Assembly (NCBI GenBank): GCA_964621445.1
Contig: CAZUNO010000005.1
Span: 106,922-170,921 of the forward strand
DNA length: 64,000 nucleotides
Direction: 5' to 3'
Source: CAZUNO01 sp964621445 [NCBI: Candidatus Hadarchaeota archaeon]
GTDB lineage: Archaea > CAYQAE01 > CAYVLA01
Every line of letters starts with the position of its first letter. Positions within the stretch are counted from its first letter, which is position 1. Below the pieces are notes generated by a model. The model saw only the letters and a list, made by a program, of their open reading frames with translations. It was not told the origin of the DNA and did no database searches. Position numbers and translations under genes: made by a program. Positions 61,281-64,000 of the stretch are shown here, in pieces.

Positions 61281-62585
61281 ATGGATGAAGAAGAAAAGAA
61301 TGGAGAAACCCATATATCGGAAGTGTTATCCGGAGAAAAGGTCGGAAGAACCGTTAAACTCCGAGGCTGGATTCACAGGATCCGCTGGAGCAAGAATATC
61401 ACCTTCATCGTACTTCGAGACTCATCCGGGACCATTCAGTGCACGGTGAAAAAGAATTCACCTGACTTCGATGAGTCCAAGGAACTAACCATAGAATCCT
61501 GTATATCGCTCACCGGTGAAGTACGCGAGGACGATAGAGCTCCCGGTGGTTATGAAATCTCCGTTGACTCAATCAAGGTCATAGGAAAGGCTGAACCATT
61601 CCCGATTAACGAGGAGCAGAGTACCCCCTTGATACTTGATAATAGCCACCTATGGGTCCGGAGTCAGGAGATGAAGAACGTTCTCAAGGTTAATGATACC
61701 CTGATGAACGGATTGGTGAAGTTCTTTAGGGAAAGGGACTTCTTCAAGGTGGATCCTCCAATACTGATAACCGCTGCCTGCGAAGGTGGGTCCACCCTTT
61801 TCTCATTTGATTACTTTGGTAGAAAGGCCTACCTGACCCAGAGCTCTCAGCTTTACCTGGAGGCCTTCATGGCCAGCCTGGAGAAGGTATATTGTCTAGC
61901 TCCCTCCTTCAGAGCCGAGAAGTCCAGAACCAGGAGGCATCTAACCGAGTTCTGGCACCTGGAGGCGGAGGAGGCCTTCTGCGATCTGGAATGCACCATG
62001 GTTACCCAGGAGGAGATGATCGAGTTTCTTGCACACTACCTGGTGAATAAAAGGGGTCCAGAACTCAGGGAGCTGGGAAGAGATCCATCGGATCTGGAGG
62101 AAATACAGGCACCCTTTGATAGGATGACCTACCAGGAGGCGGTCGAAATCGTGCAAAGTAAGGGCATAGACATGCAATATGGGGATGACTTCGGCGTCCC
62201 CGAGGAAAAGGCCTTGATAGCCGAGTACGATCAACCGTTCTTCGTCCATAATTTTGCCAGATCGGCCAAGGGTTTCTACCACCGTCCTGATCCACAGCAT
62301 CCCGACCAGGTCCTCTGTGCAGACCTCCTAGCCCCCGAAGGAAACGGAGAGATTATTGGGGGCGGGGAACGTATATACGAACCAGACATCCTAATAGAGA
62401 GGATAGAGGAGGTGGACCTCGATCCCGATGACTACGAGTGGTATCTCGATCTCAGAAAATACGGGACCTGCCCACACGCCGGCTTCGGTCTGGGCCTTGC
62501 AAGGTTGGTGAAATGGTTCTGTGACCTGGACCATATAAGGGAGGCCGTTCCTTTCCCCAGAACAATAAACCGAATCTATCCCTAA
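61281..62585 (+). CDS. asnS: Asparaginyl-tRNA synthetase
   Basis: A 434-residue class IIb aminoacyl-tRNA synthetase that charges tRNA-Asn. The N-terminal OB fold binds the anticodon (VKLRGWIHRIRWSKNITFIVLRD). The catalytic core has motif 2 (SFRAEKSRTRRHLTEFWHLEAE) and motif 3 (GFGLGLARLVKWFC), and the AsnRS-type ACEGGSTLFSFDYFGRKAYLTQSSQLYLE, which favours Asn over Asp. ATG 61281 is the start; the longer frame from 60993 overlaps the TIGR04076 gene. It is divergent from that gene. Confidence 0.92.
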   Translation: MDEEEKNGETHISEVLSGEKVGRTVKLRGWIHRIRWSKNITFIVLRDSSGTIQCTVKKNSPDFDESKELTIESCISLTGEVREDDRAPGGYEISVDSIKVIGKAEPFPINEEQSTPLILDNSHLWVRSQEMKNVLKVNDTLMNGLVKFFRERDFFKVDPPILITAACEGGSTLFSFDYFGRKAYLTQSSQLYLEAFMASLEKVYCLAPSFRAEKSRTRRHLTEFWHLEAEEAFCDLECTMVTQEEMIEFLAHYLVNKRGPELRELGRDPSDLEEIQAPFDRMTYQEAVEIVQSKGIDMQYGDDFGVPEEKALIAEYDQPFFVHNFARSAKGFYHRPDPQHPDQVLCADLLAPEGNGEIIGGGERIYEPDILIERIEEVDLDPDDYEWYLDLRKYGTCPHAGFGLGLARLVKWFCDLDHIREAVPFPRTINRIYP

Positions 62586-62714
62586 ACCTGTTTTAATCCC
62601 CTTGTTGCCGGGCAATTATGAATTCGCCCCGTATAGCTGCAAGCGAACCGGGTAACCGACAATTACCGGCACCAAACGCCGAGAGGTTCCATGTAAATAA
62701 TTGATCCCGATTCC

Positions 62715-62897
62715 TTACTCTTTAGAGGGTGGCCTTATGTAGCCCCCTTCCTCCTTCTCCTCTCTGCCCAGTAACCTATCTGCCTTTTCCTTTCTCACGA
62801 TCTTAAACCTGGTGGGCGCACCACATTTGGGGCATTCCGTTTTCTCAGGGTCCAGTATCAAGTTGCACTTCTTGCAATAGGGCACAGCAACACTCAA
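62715..62897 (-). CDS. Small zinc-ribbon protein
   Basis: A 60-residue protein with a CxxC pair CKKCN (Cys8, Cys11) and CPKCG (Cys22, Cys25) forming a zinc ribbon, and a basic/acidic tail (KADRLLGREEKEEGGY). The N-terminus is TTG 62897. No exact family. The layout resembles archaeal small zinc-ribbon proteins with nucleic-acid roles, but none is assignable. It lies between asnS and tRNA-Val. Confidence 0.6.
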   Translation of the reverse strand: MSVAVPYCKKCNLILDPEKTECPKCGAPTRFKIVRKEKADRLLGREEKEEGGYIRPPSKE

Positions 62898-63041
62898 CTC
62901 GGGTCAACTCTCATAACTGCTAATCATGGGAGAAAGATAATGGTTTTCCCGCTTTCCGTTCTGGCTGCCTGGATCATCCCAAATCTGCCGATTACTTCCC
63001 TTCCAGAAATATTAAAAAGAGCAAATAACTGCCCGTTAGTT

Positions 63042-63130
63042 GGGCCCGTAGTCTAGTGGTTACCTTATCGGTCATAAATGACGTCACCCTCACACGGTGA
63101 AGATCCGGGGTTCAAATCCCCGCGGGCCCA
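63042..63130 (+). tRNA. tRNA-Val(CAC) with a 16-nt insertion in the D-arm, likely intron
   Basis: Acceptor GGGCCCG (63042-63048) pairs with CGGGCCC (63123-63129), discriminator A at 63130, no CCA. The anticodon arm is TCACC-CTCACAC-GGTGA with anticodon CAC at 63091-63093, and the T-arm is CGGGG-TTCAAAT-CCCCG. The D-arm has GTCTAGTGGTTA (63051-63062) and TGACG (63079-63083), separated by 16 nt (63063-63078, equivalent to 63062-63077). Without them the D-arm closes (G10-C25, U11-A24, C12-G23) and the body is 73 nt. AATATTAAAAAGAG upstream at about 63009 is a likely TATA box. Splicing is inferred. Confidence 0.9.
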
Positions 63131-63455
63131 CTTTTTCTGGAATCAGCCCCTGCCAAATTAGTTTCAAATTCCCATAGCTTACTAAAAATCGGGAGGATAT
63201 TTCCCGATGCGGTAGGTTAAAAAGGGCCCCCAACTAGTATAACCCATTTTTCCTTGGGGCCGAACTGAAGATACTTATAGTATGAAGGCCAGTCAACTGA
63301 CAGGGAAGGGATTGGATCGGACCGCCCCATTTGGATTACTGCCATTTAGATTCTATTTCTTCCTGGCGGAAACCGAGTATCTCACTTTAACAGAGGGTGT
63401 TCTGTATGACGTTGACAATTAACGGTTGCCCGGAATCAATGGAGTTGCGTGCAAC
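63131..63455. other. Intergenic stretch with no convincing gene
   Basis: Between tRNA-Val and the FG-GAP gene there are about 325 nt. A 46-codon frame (ATG 63282 to TAA 63422) exists but has no ribosome binding site, motif or known relative, so it is not called. ATACTTATAGTATG at about 63270-63283 is a TATA-like patch that may serve the downstream gene with a leader of about 150 nt. Confidence 0.5.
63132..63136 (+). terminator. T-tract behind tRNA-Val
   Basis: Five T residues one base after the mature 3' end fit a T-rich archaeal terminator, as behind tRNA-Glu. Confidence 0.45.
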
Positions 63456-64000
63456 ATGAAACTTGGTCAAGCCGTGGGTTTTCTGTCCCTGATACTGTGC
63501 AGCTTGAGTATCGCTGGTGGAGTAAGTGAGCTTCAGGTCGAATGGACCTTTAATACAAGCGATGTCTTCGCTGATATTGAATTCGGGGCTGGTCACCAGG
63601 GATGTCAGACCGTGTGGGACGTGGATGACGATGGAATAAACGAGATCATCTTCGGCACTCGAAGAGGCCACAGCGAAAGGCTTTGGTGCATTGACCAATC
63701 CGGTAACTTCGAGTGGATATATCCACCAGTAAGTGAGGAAGGTCTACCCAACGACCCCTGGGGCGTATCCCTAGTCGATGTCAACAATGATGGAACCTAC
63801 GAGCTCTGTTTTGCAGGCAGGGGCGGGAGGCTACACGTGCTGAACGGTGACGGAACCGAGTTCTGGCTATGGGACCACCCCAATGGTGACAACATGCTAG
63901 GACCTCCCCAGGCATATGATGTGGACGGCGACGGGTTCCCAGAGTTCTTCATGAACGATGCCTCGGGGTTTATTCACCGCGTCAGCCATGAAGGAGAACT
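63456..64000 (+). CDS. Secreted FG-GAP/VCBS-repeat protein, partial (C-terminus beyond window edge)
   Basis: An open frame of 181 complete codons that runs off the right edge. A signal peptide lies at about 5-23 (QAVGFLSLILCSLSIAGG). Three repeats with calcium-binding D-x-D-x-D-G-type loops follow: DVDDDGINE, DVNNDGTYE and DVDGDGFPE, as in FG-GAP/VCBS beta-propeller repeats of adhesins and surface proteins. ATG 63456 has GGAG about 11 nt upstream. The remainder and the anchor are unknown. Confidence 0.78.
   Translation, partial: MKLGQAVGFLSLILCSLSIAGGVSELQVEWTFNTSDVFADIEFGAGHQGCQTVWDVDDDGINEIIFGTRRGHSERLWCIDQSGNFEWIYPPVSEEGLPNDPWGVSLVDVNNDGTYELCFAGRGGRLHVLNGDGTEFWLWDHPNGDNMLGPPQAYDVDGDGFPEFFMNDASGFIHRVSHEGE

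Noticed and set aside
63282-63422. 46-codon frame between tRNA-Val and the FG-GAP gene
   Set aside because: No ribosome binding site, motif or coupling to a neighbour.
1-64000. CRISPR arrays, insertion sequences, prophage or rRNA operon
   Set aside because: No regularly spaced repeats, transposase, integrase or rRNA-like sequence was seen on either strand.

Overview
The window looks like an archaeal chromosome segment from a euryarchaeal lineage, most plausibly a member of the Thermoplasmatota. The reasons are archaeal information-processing genes (Holliday junction resolvase Hjc, Pelota, Alba, Tsr3, ribosomal protein L40e, class I CCA-adding enzyme, archaeal AsnRS, a HerA-type ATPase), TATA-like promoters, GGAGG-type ribosome binding sites with many TTG and GTG starts, tRNA genes without encoded CCA, and the archaeal DUF2070 family. 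The lineage is inferred; there is no rRNA gene in the window.

Layout. 1-2489: two MoxR-like AAA+ genes, the downstream one degenerate, membrane-anchored and cut by the window edge. 2749-8559: a coiled-coil protein, an M28 peptidase, a surface protein, RimI, Hjc-Pelota and Alba. 8638-17985: a surface glycan block of three GT4 glycosyltransferases, a GT-C membrane protein, an NHL protein, a glycosidase-like protein with an inserted lamin-G-like domain and a flippase, followed by a tiny Cys protein. 18205-25158: two different anaerobic ribonucleotide reductases (NrdD) on either side of a winged-helix regulator, ThpR and the CCA-adding enzyme. 25219-30337: a thioredoxin-like lipoprotein, a deacetylase-family enzyme coupled to DUF2070, Tsr3, L40e, IlvE and a tRNA-Glu. 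30530-41330: a run of secreted and membrane proteins of mostly unknown function. It includes an alkaline-phosphatase-superfamily enzyme with Thr at the nucleophile position, two tail-anchored amidotransferase-like paralogues and a degenerate metallo-beta-lactamase-like protein. 41434-54231: sugar and small-molecule metabolism (two Gfo/Idh oxidoreductases, nitrilase, HpaI-type aldolase, medium-chain dehydrogenase, sugar isomerase, EamA exporter, cell-surface glycosidase), a phosphate transporter with its DUF47 partner, a decayed GT-C pseudogene and a three-gene membrane cassette. 54322-64000: THUMP protein, HerA-like ATPase with an acidic linker, ceramidase-like hydrolase, stand-alone primase-like protein, bacterial-type GAPDH, AsnRS, tRNA-Val and the start of an FG-GAP surface protein.

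The most striking observation is that both tRNA genes, Glu(CTC) and Val(CAC), carry a short insertion (14 and 16 nt) on the 3' side of the D-arm. Removing it leaves a normal 73-nt tRNA body in both cases. The Val insertion can be folded into a bulge-helix-bulge-like splice substrate with cuts in the expected places; the Glu insertion cannot be folded that way by eye. The second candidate for an undescribed system is the surface-protein block at 32280-41330.

Gene spacing is tight, with many 4-nt GTGA or TTGA stop/start overlaps (1461, 26742, 31586, 46270, 48926) that indicate translational coupling. No CRISPR array, insertion sequence, prophage or origin was seen.
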